Assembly: GCA_030549775.1 (NCBI GenBank)
Contig: CM060174.1
Coordinates: forward strand, 24,044,693 to 24,108,692
Length of the DNA: 64,000 nt
Direction: 5' to 3'
Source of the DNA: Tamarix chinensis
Lineage: Eukaryota; Streptophyta; Magnoliopsida; Caryophyllales; Tamaricaceae
The translations under genes were made by a program, and so were the position numbers. The notes under the pieces were generated by a model. The model was given only the letters and a program-made list of their open reading frames with translations, had not been told where the DNA came from and did not search any database. Shown one piece after another: positions 24,300 through 35,451 of the stretch (the first letter of the stretch is position 1; each line of letters begins with the position of its first letter).

Positions 24300-25033
24300 A
24301 ACTCGAAAGGTTTAGGGCCTGACAGATAAGAAACATTAAGGTGGATAACAATGATAAGAGATTAAAGGGCTCAGAAACTCTACCATAGACCGTGGATAAG
24401 AATCCAACCATGGTAAGTTCACAAGGGCCCTATCCAGCTTGGAACAAACCACCTCCTCTCCTACTCTATGACTAGACCAAGTGAATTGGCATCCCTAAAT
24501 TTGAAGATCAAAAAGTCTCAGCCCCTGACAATAATATCTAAAGTCCTGGACATATGAGACATTTGGAAGCCTACCCTGAAATTTATCAGAAGCATTCAAC
24601 ACCACATTAAAATCCCCTACCACAATCCAAGGAGCACTTCCTTGAGAATGAGTCTTCAACCAATGCCATAAAGCCTTTCGTTCAGCACCACTGTTATAAG
24701 CATAGATAAAGTCCACAAAGAAACTAACACTTGTCTGCAAATTTGTTACATGACATAAAATAGCATGATCACAAAGAGAATAAGATCCCATCATTCATAA
24801 CTTTGGATTCCAAATGACCCAAATTCTACCATTTGGATGGGAGAAAAATTATTAATGGAAGACCAACCCTTTTGGATTTTATTAAACACAGTAGCAAAAT
24901 TGGGTTCTTTAACCCTAGTTTCCAATAAACTAAATAGAGAAAATTTATGCCTAGCACAAAACCTCATGACTTCCCTATGCTTGGAAGTCTTATTCAGTCC
25001 ACATACATTCCAAACACTAAGCATTTCCCCCAA
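24300..25033 (-). pseudogene. LINE endonuclease relic
   Basis: The APE-type endonuclease nicks target DNA. The open start (25,033-24,791) has WNVCGLN with Asn and LLETRVK with the catalytic Glu38. After a frameshift, 24,794-24,495 holds the GDFNV catalytic motif. A stop follows LQI, and reading on in the same phase gives WSSHRVGEEVVCSKLDRAL and finally LISYH, where the conserved SDH motif has Tyr instead of Asp. Confidence 0.85.
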
Positions 25034-25191
25034 GATTCAGAAAAGAAGAAATTTGTCCCCCTAGACACCTACTTCTCCATCCACCCCTAAGCCATGCTCA
25101 CCAATAGGATCCCCCTGATATCCAGCCAGGGTTGCCCTTTGTCTAGTCATTCTTAGTTCAGTAACATGAGTAGATCTTTGAACGGACTTAG

Positions 25192-26529
25192 TCACTCTTG
25201 GTTCAACCAATGCAATCTTTTCCCCCCTACACCAGAAGAAGATCCTAGAAGAGGAGGACTAGATGTAGATCTAGAATGAGCAACAACACCTATGTGAGGG
25301 TTACCATAAGAAACAACATCAATCCCATTAAAATTGTGATCCTCCACAAAATTTTTCTTAGGATTATCAATTACATTTCCTGGTTGGATATGATCTGCAG
25401 ATACAGGAGCCTTTCCCTTCCTTAGGTCCCTAACCATTCTCCATTCTCCTCCTTTGTCCCGTTCCTTAATATCATCCTGTTGTGTAGCCTTACATCTCCT
25501 CAGATCATGACCAAAGCAATCACACAATGGACAATATAAAGGTTTCCAATCATATTCCACTCTCTGCTCCACTTCCATCCCCTCAGGATCCAAAATAAAA
25601 AAGGATTCCAATAGAGGGTTTTTCTCATCAACCTCAACCAACACTCGAGGTTAGGAGGCTCTATCCCTAGATTCTGTAATAGAATCTGTACATACTGGCT
25701 TACCAACTGCACTATCTGCTAAGAGATATTGAAGACTAATATTTTAGTGGAAGATTTGGGAATCGAATCCATAAGGGTAAGAACTACATCTCATCAGGAT
25801 TAAACTTCAATCGCATGTGCCATCGTTTCAATACAAAAGGTCGGTTAAAGAAAATCCAATGTTGGCTAATAACCTATGTAGCATCCTCCTAAGACACAAA
25901 TCTAAACAGATAAAAGCCAGACGTGTGTAAAATGATCTCGGAGGTTGAATGCTTTACCATTATCTCTTAACAAAAGCACTCATCTGGTTATAAGAAGGAG
26001 CCTGTCCATAAACAAACCCTATCAATGTATTAACCTATTGAAGAGCTTCATAATCAACATCCTCTTTTTCAAGTTTGACTAAAACCTTGCCATTATTGTA
26101 AGAAGGATTCTGAAAAGTTAGGGCCTATCCATGGCTAGGAATTCTGTTACCCATAACCATATCCCTCCTGGTTGAGTTTGGGGGAGATGTAGGCTGCAAT
26201 CGATCCCATACTAATTCCTTAGCAAAGGATTTCAAAGAGACTCCATCAGATCCAGATAAACCCTCTGCATGGTTCCTTGCTGGGGTAGAAGAGATATTGA
26301 GGATTTGTTCAGTAACCCTATCCATTCGATCCTTGTTAAAAAAAATATCGATCAAAAGTCCCTCATCACGTAGGGATGGTTCAACATTCTCGGTGTTCAA
26401 AAGGTCAATTGTCCTAGAGTTACATGTAGTTTTATTGGAAACATCATTAGTCGCTACCCGTCCATCATCTTCTATAGCCATAACCAAATACTCACTCAAC
26501 CCTAGGAGAGATAAGAGAGCACCAACCAT
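25192..26529 (-). pseudogene. LINE ORF1 relic (DUF4283-like domain and zinc knuckle)
   Basis: ORF1 proteins of plant L1 elements bind the element RNA. The open N-terminal part (26,529-26,125) starts MVGALLSLLG and ends SHG. The next ~400 bases translate in broken frames to LIGFVYGQAPSYNQMSAF and, further on, a P-x-WIRFPNLP-like stretch, both typical of the DUF4283 domain. The part 25,644-25,192 is open and carries a CX2CX4HX4C zinc knuckle (CPLCDCFGHDLRRC) preceded by the usual basic/aromatic lead. The C-terminal tail is unremarkable. Stops and frameshifts lie between the open parts. Confidence 0.8.
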
Positions 26530-28086
26530 TCAATATGCACATAGCGACCTATTCTTTCGCCTTTGTCATTATTGTTAATATTACCTATGTCACAAATATT
26601 ACTATCACTACTAGCATCATTATTCTCAATACTTTAGTGTTGTTAATATCTTATTATTATTACTACGATTTAGGTTGTTATTATTATTTTCACTAAAAAT
26701 ATTATTATTATTATTATTATTATTAGTAATATTAAAGCTATTATCTTTAATAATGTAAATATTGCTATAAATACTTTAACATGAATCTATGTACCTCCTA
26801 AGATCTATTTTAACTAGTAATAACATGGTTAGCCACCTAAAGAATAATAACCATACTTTTACTTGTAAAACTACTATTAATATTAGTAATCCTAGTATTA
26901 GGCTATAATAAGGGTAAGGTAGGAATGATGGTAATTTTGGTAGGAGGGAAGTTAACCCTTAGTATTTCTCTCTTATTGATGAATCAAGTCAAAACCCTAA
27001 GGCGGTGTAGGAGTGTGCTCCAAGACCAATGTCATATTAGGTAAGGATGTAGCCAAGACTAACTATGTGTGTGTTATGTGCCTTGCATGCCATGTTTTAT
27101 GTCATGCTGTGTACTTTATGATTATTATGATTTTTTAGTTGTAGCGTAGCTTGGAGTTGAGGTATGCTAATAAAAATTTCTTATGGCATGTGTATAATGA
27201 TATATATGTTGTGCTTGTGGTATTGTATGATGTGACCCTCCTGGACATGCATGCTAGGATTTTTAATAATATGATGCGAGGTGAAAGGATGAAAAGGAAA
27301 AAAGGGGAAGTGAGCTGACAAAAGGGATGCAAAATTGACCTAATTATCTCATGATTCATAAGGGGAAATAAAAGGAAATTATGAACAAAATAAAAGAGTG
27401 GGGTGAATTTTGCATGGAAATTTCTAGGGTTTGCATGGGAATGATCCTTATGTGAGAAAAGTTATCTTGGAGCGTAAGTAAGGTAAGGGAAGAGTTGTTA
27501 GAGTGATTGGAGACTTTGGGTGAAAAATAGTACATAAGTTGGTATAGGGGTGCATAGGAAACCATGGTATGATTTAGGAGGAAAACCCTAATTTGATACG
27601 ATCGTGAAAGTAAAAATAATTCAGGGTGAGTGGAATATGTGATAAGAGTGGAAGAATATTATATGTAGGGTGAGTATGTGAATTCTAGGGATGTTACCGC
27701 CACACTTAATACCAAACCGATTCTCTCTGATCATTTTAGAACCAAGTGCTAAGGCTAAAAAGATTAACATAAAGCTTAAACAAAGATTTCATAAAATGAA
27801 TTAAAGAGATAATAACATAGAAATCAGAGTACGCATAAAGAATTATTATTCATATTCAAAAGAGAAATAGATTACAACCGATAAAAGATTCAGTTAAAGT
27901 ACTCAATGCAAGGTAATAAATCAAATTGGATAAATCTGATACAAAGGAAATAATAGAAGGAATATAAAATAACGAGAAGAGTGAATCCGACCACATATAT
28001 AATCCGATTCAATTACTTAATTAATCTTTGATCAGAAGTCGATTCACACCATGCTTTTTATCAAATCCATGCGAGTATGGGAACCC

Positions 28087-28425
28087 CACTATTATAGCCG
28101 ATGGACTGGAAACACATAGGACATCATGCCCTAACCACTATTATTCGCCATTGGACCAGTCTCTAGGATACCGTAGTACCCGGACACTATTATTCGCCGG
28201 TGGACTGGTCTGGCCCCTGCTCGTATGGTGTTCAACTGTAAGTAATTAGTGTCTTTCCCATGTCTTGGAACAAATATGTTTGGTTTTGTTTAGCACGGAA
28301 TCCCCCACTATTATAGGTGGTGGACTGAAAATGCACAAGTATAAAGCCTGACCACTATTATAGCCGGTGGACCGGAAACACATAGGGCATCATGCCCTAA
28401 CCACTATTATTCGCTGGTGGATCGG
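28087..28425 (-). repeat. Six CACTATTAT…GGTGGACCGG modules
   Basis: Copies start at about 28,087, 28,136, 28,185, 28,306, 28,353 and 28,402, that is two groups of three spaced 47-49 bases. The best copies contain the dyad CCGGTGGACCGG. Reverse-complement copies occur in the host LTR at 34,380-34,735. Confidence 0.75.
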
Positions 28426-28884
28426 TCTAGGCCCGGCTCAACAATCTTCCACTTTAAATGATTAATGTCTTAAGTATATTATTCGGAAAATTTTAATGCT
28501 AGACATGTATGAATCATTATCTTTACACTTCACACATCACAAATCATAAATTTCACCCTCATAATTACACTTTAATCACCAAATACACATGATACCCCAA
28601 AAACCCTAAGCAGGCACACGAAACCCTAATTGTCCACACAAACCTTAACTCGGTCTCCTACGTACTCTTATATTGCTCCACATACTATTTTTCATCCAAA
28701 GTGTTCAAACACTCAAACAACACTTACATTACCTTCCTTGCATCCCAAATCAACTTTTCATATGTAAATTTCATTCCCATGCAGACTTTATACATTCCAT
28801 GCAACCTTTCAAAATTTTCATGCAGAACCCTAAGCTCTCATGTAAAAACCTTAGAAACAACAATGCAAAACCCAAGATTCCTCC

Positions 28885-29115
28885 ATACAAAACCCTAAAT
28901 TCAATCCACATAAGACCAAAGATTCATCCATACTAAACCCTCGATTCAAACCATATAAAACCAAAGATTCATCCATACCAAACCCTAAATTCAATCCATA
29001 CAAAACCAAAGGTTCATCCTTACCACACCCTAAATTCAAACCATATAAAACCAAGGATTCATCATTACCAAACCCTAAATTCAAACCATATAAAACTAAA
29101 GATTCATCCATATAA
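28885..29115. repeat. 45-bp minisatellite with telobox-like motifs
   Basis: About five copies of a 45-base unit (AAACCCTAAATTCAA…, then a CCATATAAAACCAAAGATTC-like stretch). The unit contains AAACCCTAA, identical to the plant telobox/telomere-like motif. Because 45 is a multiple of three, the minus strand stays open and would read a 15-residue repeat (DESLVLYGLNLGFG-like). I regard that as incidental. Confidence 0.85.
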
Positions 29116-29125
29116 CCCATATATA

Positions 29126-29355
29126 AGATTCTCCCATACAAAACCATAAATTAGATTCTCCCATATAACACCATAGATTAGATTCTCCCATACAAAACCA
29201 TAGATTAGATTCTCCCATATAAAATCATAAATTAGATTCTCCCATATAAAACCATAGATTAGATTCTCCCACACAAAATATTAAATTAGGTTCTCCCATA
29301 TAAAACCATAAATCCAATTCTCCCATACAAAATCATAAATTAAATTCTTCCACAG
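29126..29355. repeat. 27-bp minisatellite
   Basis: About 8.5 copies of a 27-base unit (AGATTCTCCCATA-AAAACCATA…). It follows the 45-bp array directly and shares the CCATA-AAAACC core, so both probably grew from one ancestral segment. Confidence 0.85.
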
Positions 29356-29869
29356 GAAACCCTAAATTCCCCATTTTATTCCTCCACTCATAGATCATTA
29401 AAATACTTAGGTCAACTCATTTCCCCTTTAGTCAACTTACTTCCCATTTTCTATTTTCAATCTTTTTCCCACACAATACCACTTTTATACATCCTCAAAT
29501 GCATGTATTATAGGGTGACAACACATTTCATCACATACCACAATATTTCATCACATATAGTACACATGCCATACAAAAACATACTTCAACTCTACGTTAT
29601 ACCACATACGAAATAATTAATAATGATAAAAATAGGATACATAGCATGTGAAATACATAATGCATATAAGCACATAAAAGGCCTTAGCACCCCTTACCTA
29701 AAATGACATTGGTCTTGGAGCACACTCCTACGCCTTCGTAGGTTTTGACTGGTCTCACCTATTATGATAGAAAAGCTAAAATTAGATTCCCTCCTACCAA
29801 AATACTATTAAATACTAACTTATTCTAAGACTAGGATTTTGATAAAATACTAAAATAATAATAGCAAAA

Positions 29870-30030
29870 ATACCAAAAATAATATCAATATTAATATTAA
29901 CAAGAATAATAAAAATAGTAACAATAATAATAAAAAGGGCATTACTCAAAAACATAGTGAAATAAGGGCTTCGACCCCCTTACAAAAATAATACTAATAA
30001 TAATATTAGTAATATAAATAACCAAATTTA

Positions 30031-30081
<51 letters not shown>

Positions 30082-30198
30082 GAAAAACTAATAGTAAAGT
30101 AGTTGTAATACTAATAATGGAATAAGAATAATAGTAATTCGAAATTGTAATACTAATAATAATAACAACAACAGCATATTAATATTAATAATAAAGAT

Positions 30199-30249
<51 letters not shown>

Positions 30250-30493
30250 AATAATAAAAATTGAATTAAAAATATAATAGGGCTTCAGCCCTCAACAAAA
30301 ATAATAATCAAAATATTAATACTAATAATAATAATACATATTAAAAGTAGGAATAATAATAATAATAATAATAATAGCAGAACTATTAGTAAAGTAGTTG
30401 TAATACTAATAATGGAATAATAATAATAGTAATTCGAAATAGTAATAATAATAATAATAATAACAACAACATATTAATATTAATAATAAAGAT

Positions 30494-30526
<33 letters not shown>

Positions 30527-30660
30527 AATAATAATAATAAAATTGAATTAAAAATATAATAGGGCTTCGACCCTCAACAGAAATAATAATCAAAACATTA
30601 ATACTAATAATAATAATAATACATATTAAAAGTAGGAATAATAATAATAATAATAATATT
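29870..30660 (+). repeat. AAT/AAC arrays in a ~285-base higher-order repeat
   Basis: Perfect AAT and AAC runs (for example 30,032-30,079 and 30,199-30,247) lie in a larger unit marked by GGGCTTCGACCC (about 29,968, 30,280 and 30,562) and by AGTAGTTGTAATACTAATAATGG (about 30,100 and 30,395). The larger unit is repeated two to three times with 280-310 base spacing. Confidence 0.8.
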
Positions 30661-32702
30661 TATATTCAAATAAATAAAATAAAATAAATTAAGGCTTATA
30701 AAAATAGGGAGAAGGTTTGAGAGGGTCTAATGTTCCACCTTAGGCTGGTGGGGAGGGGCGGCACCGGCGGTGGTTCACGGCGGCAGCGGTAGTGGCAGGA
30801 AAAAGGAAAGAAAAGGGTAACAGTTGAAGGCTGGGAACAAAAGAAGAAGAATAGAGGTGGGAATTGGGGTGTTTAGAGTTGCCCAGGAGGAGAGAGACAT
30901 AATAAGGGTGGTGGCGTAGCCAAAGGTGGCAGCGCATGGCGAATGCGGTGGTGGCCGATTGGAGGAGAAGAAGAGAAAGAGAGGAGGAGTGGGAGAAAGA
31001 GGAAAATAGAGGTAGGGGAAGGTAGAGGGTGGTCTGCAGAATAATTTGGGAGGTGAAAGAAGCGACAGAAAGGGTGGCTAAGGGTGGCGCAAAAGGTGGG
31101 AGAGGTGGAAGGAAGGGCTGTTTGGGAGGCTACTTCACACAGCCGAGGTGGGTTGTGTAGGAAGAATCGAGGTATATGGGACATTTGGTTAGCTAGAGGG
31201 CGGTGCAAGGAATAGTTTGGAAGGAGGATTGGGTGGCGAAGTTGGTTGGAGGCGGCAGAACTAGCATCTGAAATGGAGGCGGTGGCAAGGTCAGGAATTT
31301 CTGGGTATAATTCAAAGGCTTGACATAGGGCTATTATAGGGGTATTTATAGACTTAGAGGAGAGGTTAGGGTTATATAGGTCGGTGAGGGGATCATGCAA
31401 TTAGGGTTAGGGTCATCGGCGGCAACAAAACCGGCGAAGATCAAGAAGATGTGGCAAGGTGTGGCTGGCTGGGAGAAGGGAAACGCGCGAGAAAAGGGAA
31501 CATTGGTTGGGTCAAAATGGCAGAAGAGTCAGGGGAAGAGAGAGGAAGGAGAACAACCGATCAAAATGGTCGTAACCAGCAGCAAAAATCCAAGGCTGGG
31601 CGGCCGAGGTTGTAGTTGATGGCTAAGGAAGGATCGAAGGCCGTGGGAAGAAGAAGATGGGGTCTGGACCGTGTGGCTGAGGAGAAAAAGAAAGGAAGGA
31701 AGAGAAGGTGAACTGGGCCAGTCGTGCAGAAGTTAAGGGCATTTAAATTAAATGCTGCGCTTTGGGGAAAAAGGAGACGAAACTCGGCGCACTGGCTACC
31801 AAGGGAAGAAGAAAGAAGGAAACGGGAGTGGGCTACAGTAGGAGAAGAAAAAAAGGAAGGAAAGTGGGCCATGCCAGGACCAAATCGAGGGAAGGGAGGA
31901 AGAAAAAGAAAAGAAGAAGGAAAAAGAAAGGAAAAAGGAAGAAAGAAAAGGAAAAAGGAAAAATATGAGGGTTGGGTTAAATAAATAAATTAAAATATTT
32001 GGGATATTTAAAAATAATAATATTTAAATAAAATAATATTTAAATCCCTTTTTAGGCTAAATTAAGATTTTTAAAAGATTTTCCATAAATTCCATTTTAA
32101 TTAGTAAAACACCTTAAATTTCTCCAATTAAATTATTTATAAAATTCATATTTATTTGCAACTATTTTATACTCCTTATTTTAAATAAAATAATTTATTT
32201 AAATAATTGTTTTCTAATAAAACATTATTTAACTATAGTTTTTAAAATTAGAAATTTTTAGGGCATTTTAGTATGGGTGTCATGGGAAAGAAAGGATGGT
32301 AGGTGAGTAATGGAGATATGACATATGGCAAAGAGAGGTTATAGGGTTTGGGGTAGAAAACTAGGTTTTCATGGTTAAATGTGTAATTGGGAAGTAGAGT
32401 GGAGTGCTTTGGGGTTGAATCCAAGTGAGGTGATGTGTGGGATTGTAAAGGAGCTTTAGTTGTGTCAAGGGAAAAACCCAAGAGGATGATAGTGAGTGGG
32501 CTTAGATGGCATAAGGTGGTGGGCCTTGACCCACACACTTAGGAGATTTGGTATTCATGATAGAAGAAGGAAAGGATGTCGGGGTGTATTAGGAGGTGTA
32601 GAAGTCTTAAGGTATGGGACGGGCCCTCTTGGGAGAATAAGAGTAGACAGTTTGTGACATGCATGTCTAAGGTGAAAAATTGCTGAATAATACACAATAA
32701 GA

Positions 32703-32768
32703 CACTAATCATTTAAAGCGGAAGATTATTGAGTCGAGCTTAGACCAATCCGTTGGCATAATAGTGGC
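32703..32768 (+). repeat. 66-bp direct duplication, left copy
   Basis: It matches 34,333-34,398 at 65 of 66 bases. It belongs to the host long LTR (AATCATTTAAAG…ATAATAGTGGC) and ends one base before the solo LTR. Confidence 0.93.
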
Positions 32769-32769
32769 T

Positions 32770-34332
32770 TGATATATGAGATTTATATGTTATTTTGCTA
32801 AGTAAAAATTTCATTTATTCCTCATTATTTTTATAACATGTAATCTTTTCTCGAGTTTTTCTCTTTTGGATAGATTTTGCAGGAAAAGATAAAAATGATG
32901 AAATTCAAAGAAGAAATCGATGGAAAGAGAAAAGACCACAAATAACACATCAAGAGATATGGACTCAATGGAAGAAAAGACTAGAAATGAAGAATATATA
33001 TCAAAGGGAAGATTGTGTTGAAATTTCATGAAGAAATAATGAAGAAACAAGAAACACGGCTCCCCCGTGTTTCTTAAACACGACCCGTGTTTTTCTATCT
33101 GCACACAAAATTTCAGCATTTAAAATTCAGCATTTGGCCGAGAGTTCAAGGAAAAACACGGGGGTCCCGTGTTTTCTAATACAGACCGTGTTTTTCTCAA
33201 ATTTTGTAACCGTTCGCGCAATGTTTCCCCGATATATTTCTAAAGTTTGAACATTTGAAAGGTGGTTCGGGGGAGTTCGAGAATGGGATTTTCTCTTTCT
33301 CTCTATACTCTCTAGATACCACATGTAATTTGTAATTCCAATTCTTTTTCTCTCCGTTGTATTCAATTGAACAATCAACATTCTGCAATTCAATTTGATA
33401 AGTTCCTCTCCATTCCTCTTTTAATTGCAAGTTTGGATTTTTGATTGAATGCAAATAAATTCTCTTTGTTGCATTATTATTTTTCTTATGTTATGTGTTT
33501 CATTGTTAATTTATTTGTAAGCATTGTTGTTAATTATAGATTTTTGCATTTAATTGTGCGTTATTGCAATTATGTAGATAGTATAAGATAGGAGGATTTG
33601 ATGACGGAATTAGGGTTTTGGATATGATAACATAATTTGAATTCATGACTCTAAATGAAATTTAATTGAATTGATGGACGGAATTGAATGATCTCGCATC
33701 ATAGATTAAGAATTTAAACTAATTAGACTGATCACCTATCTAGTTTAGATCTTAATCTACGCTAGGATAATGAAATTAATACGTAATTGTTAATTAACGT
33801 TTCCAGAATAGCAAAAGATTAATTATTAATCTAGTCCATTAATTCTTACGATTGCATGATCCGAGCTTTTGTGATTATGGTCGTAGTTGACTGCTTTCTA
33901 TTCGTAATGCTACCATTAAATGAATCTAGCATTCTTAACCTAGGTTATTAATTGGTTAGGTGATAAATTGAGAGCTTATTTAATTTATTAGAATTGAGAG
34001 AAAGCAAAGAAATGAATTATTATGAGTTTCTACAGGTCAACATTAAATCATTTAGAATATTTCGTTTCTCCATGATTATTTGATATCCTAATTCCATAAT
34101 CAATACTTCTTATCCTTATTCATTAATTAGTGAGTACAGTGTTTTATTATTTATCTATAGTTTAGATATTGATGATAGAATTATATGTTATTACATAACC
34201 AGGGTTTTAACATCGATTACAGAATTATTGATTATATACCATTCCTTGTGGGTTCGACTCCTTCTTGCCATATACTACGTATTTGGGAATTAGGATTTAT
34301 TTATTAAATTTTTTATGCATATGACAACGTAT
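32770..34332 (+). mobile_element. Athila-type solo LTR (plus strand)
   Basis: It starts TGATATATG and ends …CAACGTAT(CA). It shows about 85% identity by eye to 62,553-64,000 along its length and carries CCTTGTGGGTTCGACTCC near the end, a hallmark of Athila/Tat-type LTRs. Three ACACGG/CCGTGT motif pairs lie at 33,057-33,190. No internal region follows. Unusually it is flanked by the 66-bp duplication, not a 5-bp one. The last two bases overlap the right repeat copy. Confidence 0.72.
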
Positions 34333-34398
34333 CACTAATCATTTAAAGTGGAAGATTATTGAGTCGAGCTTAGACCAATCCGTTGGCATAATAGTGGC
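34333..34398 (+). repeat. 66-bp direct duplication, right copy
   Basis: Partner of 32,703-32,768 with one C/T difference. The host LTR continues uninterrupted to its right with ACTATTATAG modules in the reverse sense. Confidence 0.93.
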
Positions 34399-35451
34399 CA
34401 GTTGCTGGTGTGTCTTGGAGACTGATTCATCGACATATAATAGTGGTTAGGTGTGTTCTGTCCTATATGTTTTCGATCTACCGGCTATAATAGTGGTGGA
34501 TCCCCATCTCAATAAACCAAGCTCTAAGTTATGATAAGACATGAAAATGACACTAAGTACTTATAGTGAAACACCATGAGAGCCGGGGCTAGACCGATCC
34601 ACCGACATATTAGTGGCAAGGAGCGTCTTGCCTTAGAGACCGATCCACCAGCATATAATAGTGGTCAGGTGTATTCTATCCTATATTTTTCTGATCCACC
34701 AACTATAATAGTGGGGTTCCCATAATTGCATGGACTTATAAAGAGCATGGTGTGAAATGAGCATTTTGACTAGAGATCTAATGATTGAGTTTAACAAGAC
34801 TATAGTGTGACCTTTATTATTTGTGTTGTTGGTATGTTATCTACATGATCCTGCTTGTGTTATATGCCTTTCTATGTTTGGCTTTAGATTCATGGTTACC
34901 TTTCTTAGTACGTAGCGTATCGACTACCTGTTTTATAGGTGCTACTCATTCCCGCGAGCACAGGGCCTTGCTGAGTTTGTGTAGGTAGGAGACGCTATTT
35001 TCGATGCCTACAATGTGTATGAGGCATCGAGTGAGGCTGAGAGTTGAGATTAGACGTAGCCTAGGGATCGAGAGTGACTTGGTCAGATCTCCTTTTATTG
35101 TTCATTTATCTTGTATCGGTTTATTTTAGATATGTTTTTATCATATTGTAACTTTTATCCCCTTGGGGAACTTTAATTATGCACTCTCTTAGATTGTAAA
35201 CTCTTTTTACACACACTCTAATTTCTATATTATGAAATTTTTAGTTCTTCTATGAGTTCTTGTATAAGTTTGATTAATGGTTGTCAATAACTCTTCTTTA
35301 GCCTTGTGGTTAGTATTGGACTAGCTGGGGGCCTGGCTTGTGCTGATCACGGTAGTAATGTCCCCAAAATTTATAGTTTTATTTTCTTTGCTTCTGTTGT
35401 ATCTTTTAATAAAATAGAATTTTTTTGTAGTGAATTTTGGGGGTGTTATAG

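Larger units (their letters stand above)
21609..26560 (-). mobile_element. LINE (L1-type non-LTR retrotransposon), structurally full-length, inactive
   Basis: CTTTGTCATTATTGTT occurs at 21,593-21,608 and again at 26,561-26,576, a perfect 16-bp target duplication that sets both borders (the left border is ambiguous by a few bases where it meets the poly-A). The 3' end on the minus strand finishes AATAAATTTCTGC…GGAAAAAAAAA. In order from the 5' end it holds ORF1 (DUF4283-like segment, zinc knuckle), an apurinic endonuclease, a reverse transcriptase and a C-terminal zinc domain, which is the plant L1 order. At least six frame breaks and several stops scatter the coding parts. It landed next to the (ACT)n tract in the truncated long LTR. 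Confidence 0.92.
27692..32282 (-). mobile_element. 4.6-kb solo LTR (minus strand) inside the truncated plus-strand LTR
   Basis: It starts TGTTACC and ends GTGTCA on the plus strand, flanked by AGGGA (27,687-27,691) and TGGGA (32,283-32,287), a 5-bp duplication with one mismatch. Its interior is the reverse complement of the host LTR pieces, block by block, and the host sequence is resumed on the far side. It contains ACTATTATAGCCGGTGG modules (28,087-28,425), two minisatellites (28,885-29,355), AAT/AAC arrays (29,870-30,660) and a purine-rich end (31,860-31,975). No internal region or primer site is present, so it is a solo LTR. The open frames in its purine-rich part are shadows. Confidence 0.7.

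Noticed and set aside
28851..29147. 98-codon minus-strand frame with a 15-residue repeat
   Set aside because: The frame stays open because the 45-bp unit is a multiple of three; no start context or family match, and the array is a minisatellite.
28885..29355. CRISPR-like array
   Set aside because: Units are head-to-tail copies without unique spacers, and the context is a plant LTR.
30740..31984. Several 65-175 codon frames on both strands
   Set aside because: The purine/pyrimidine-rich part of an LTR lacks stops by composition; the proteins are low-complexity and overlap in all frames.
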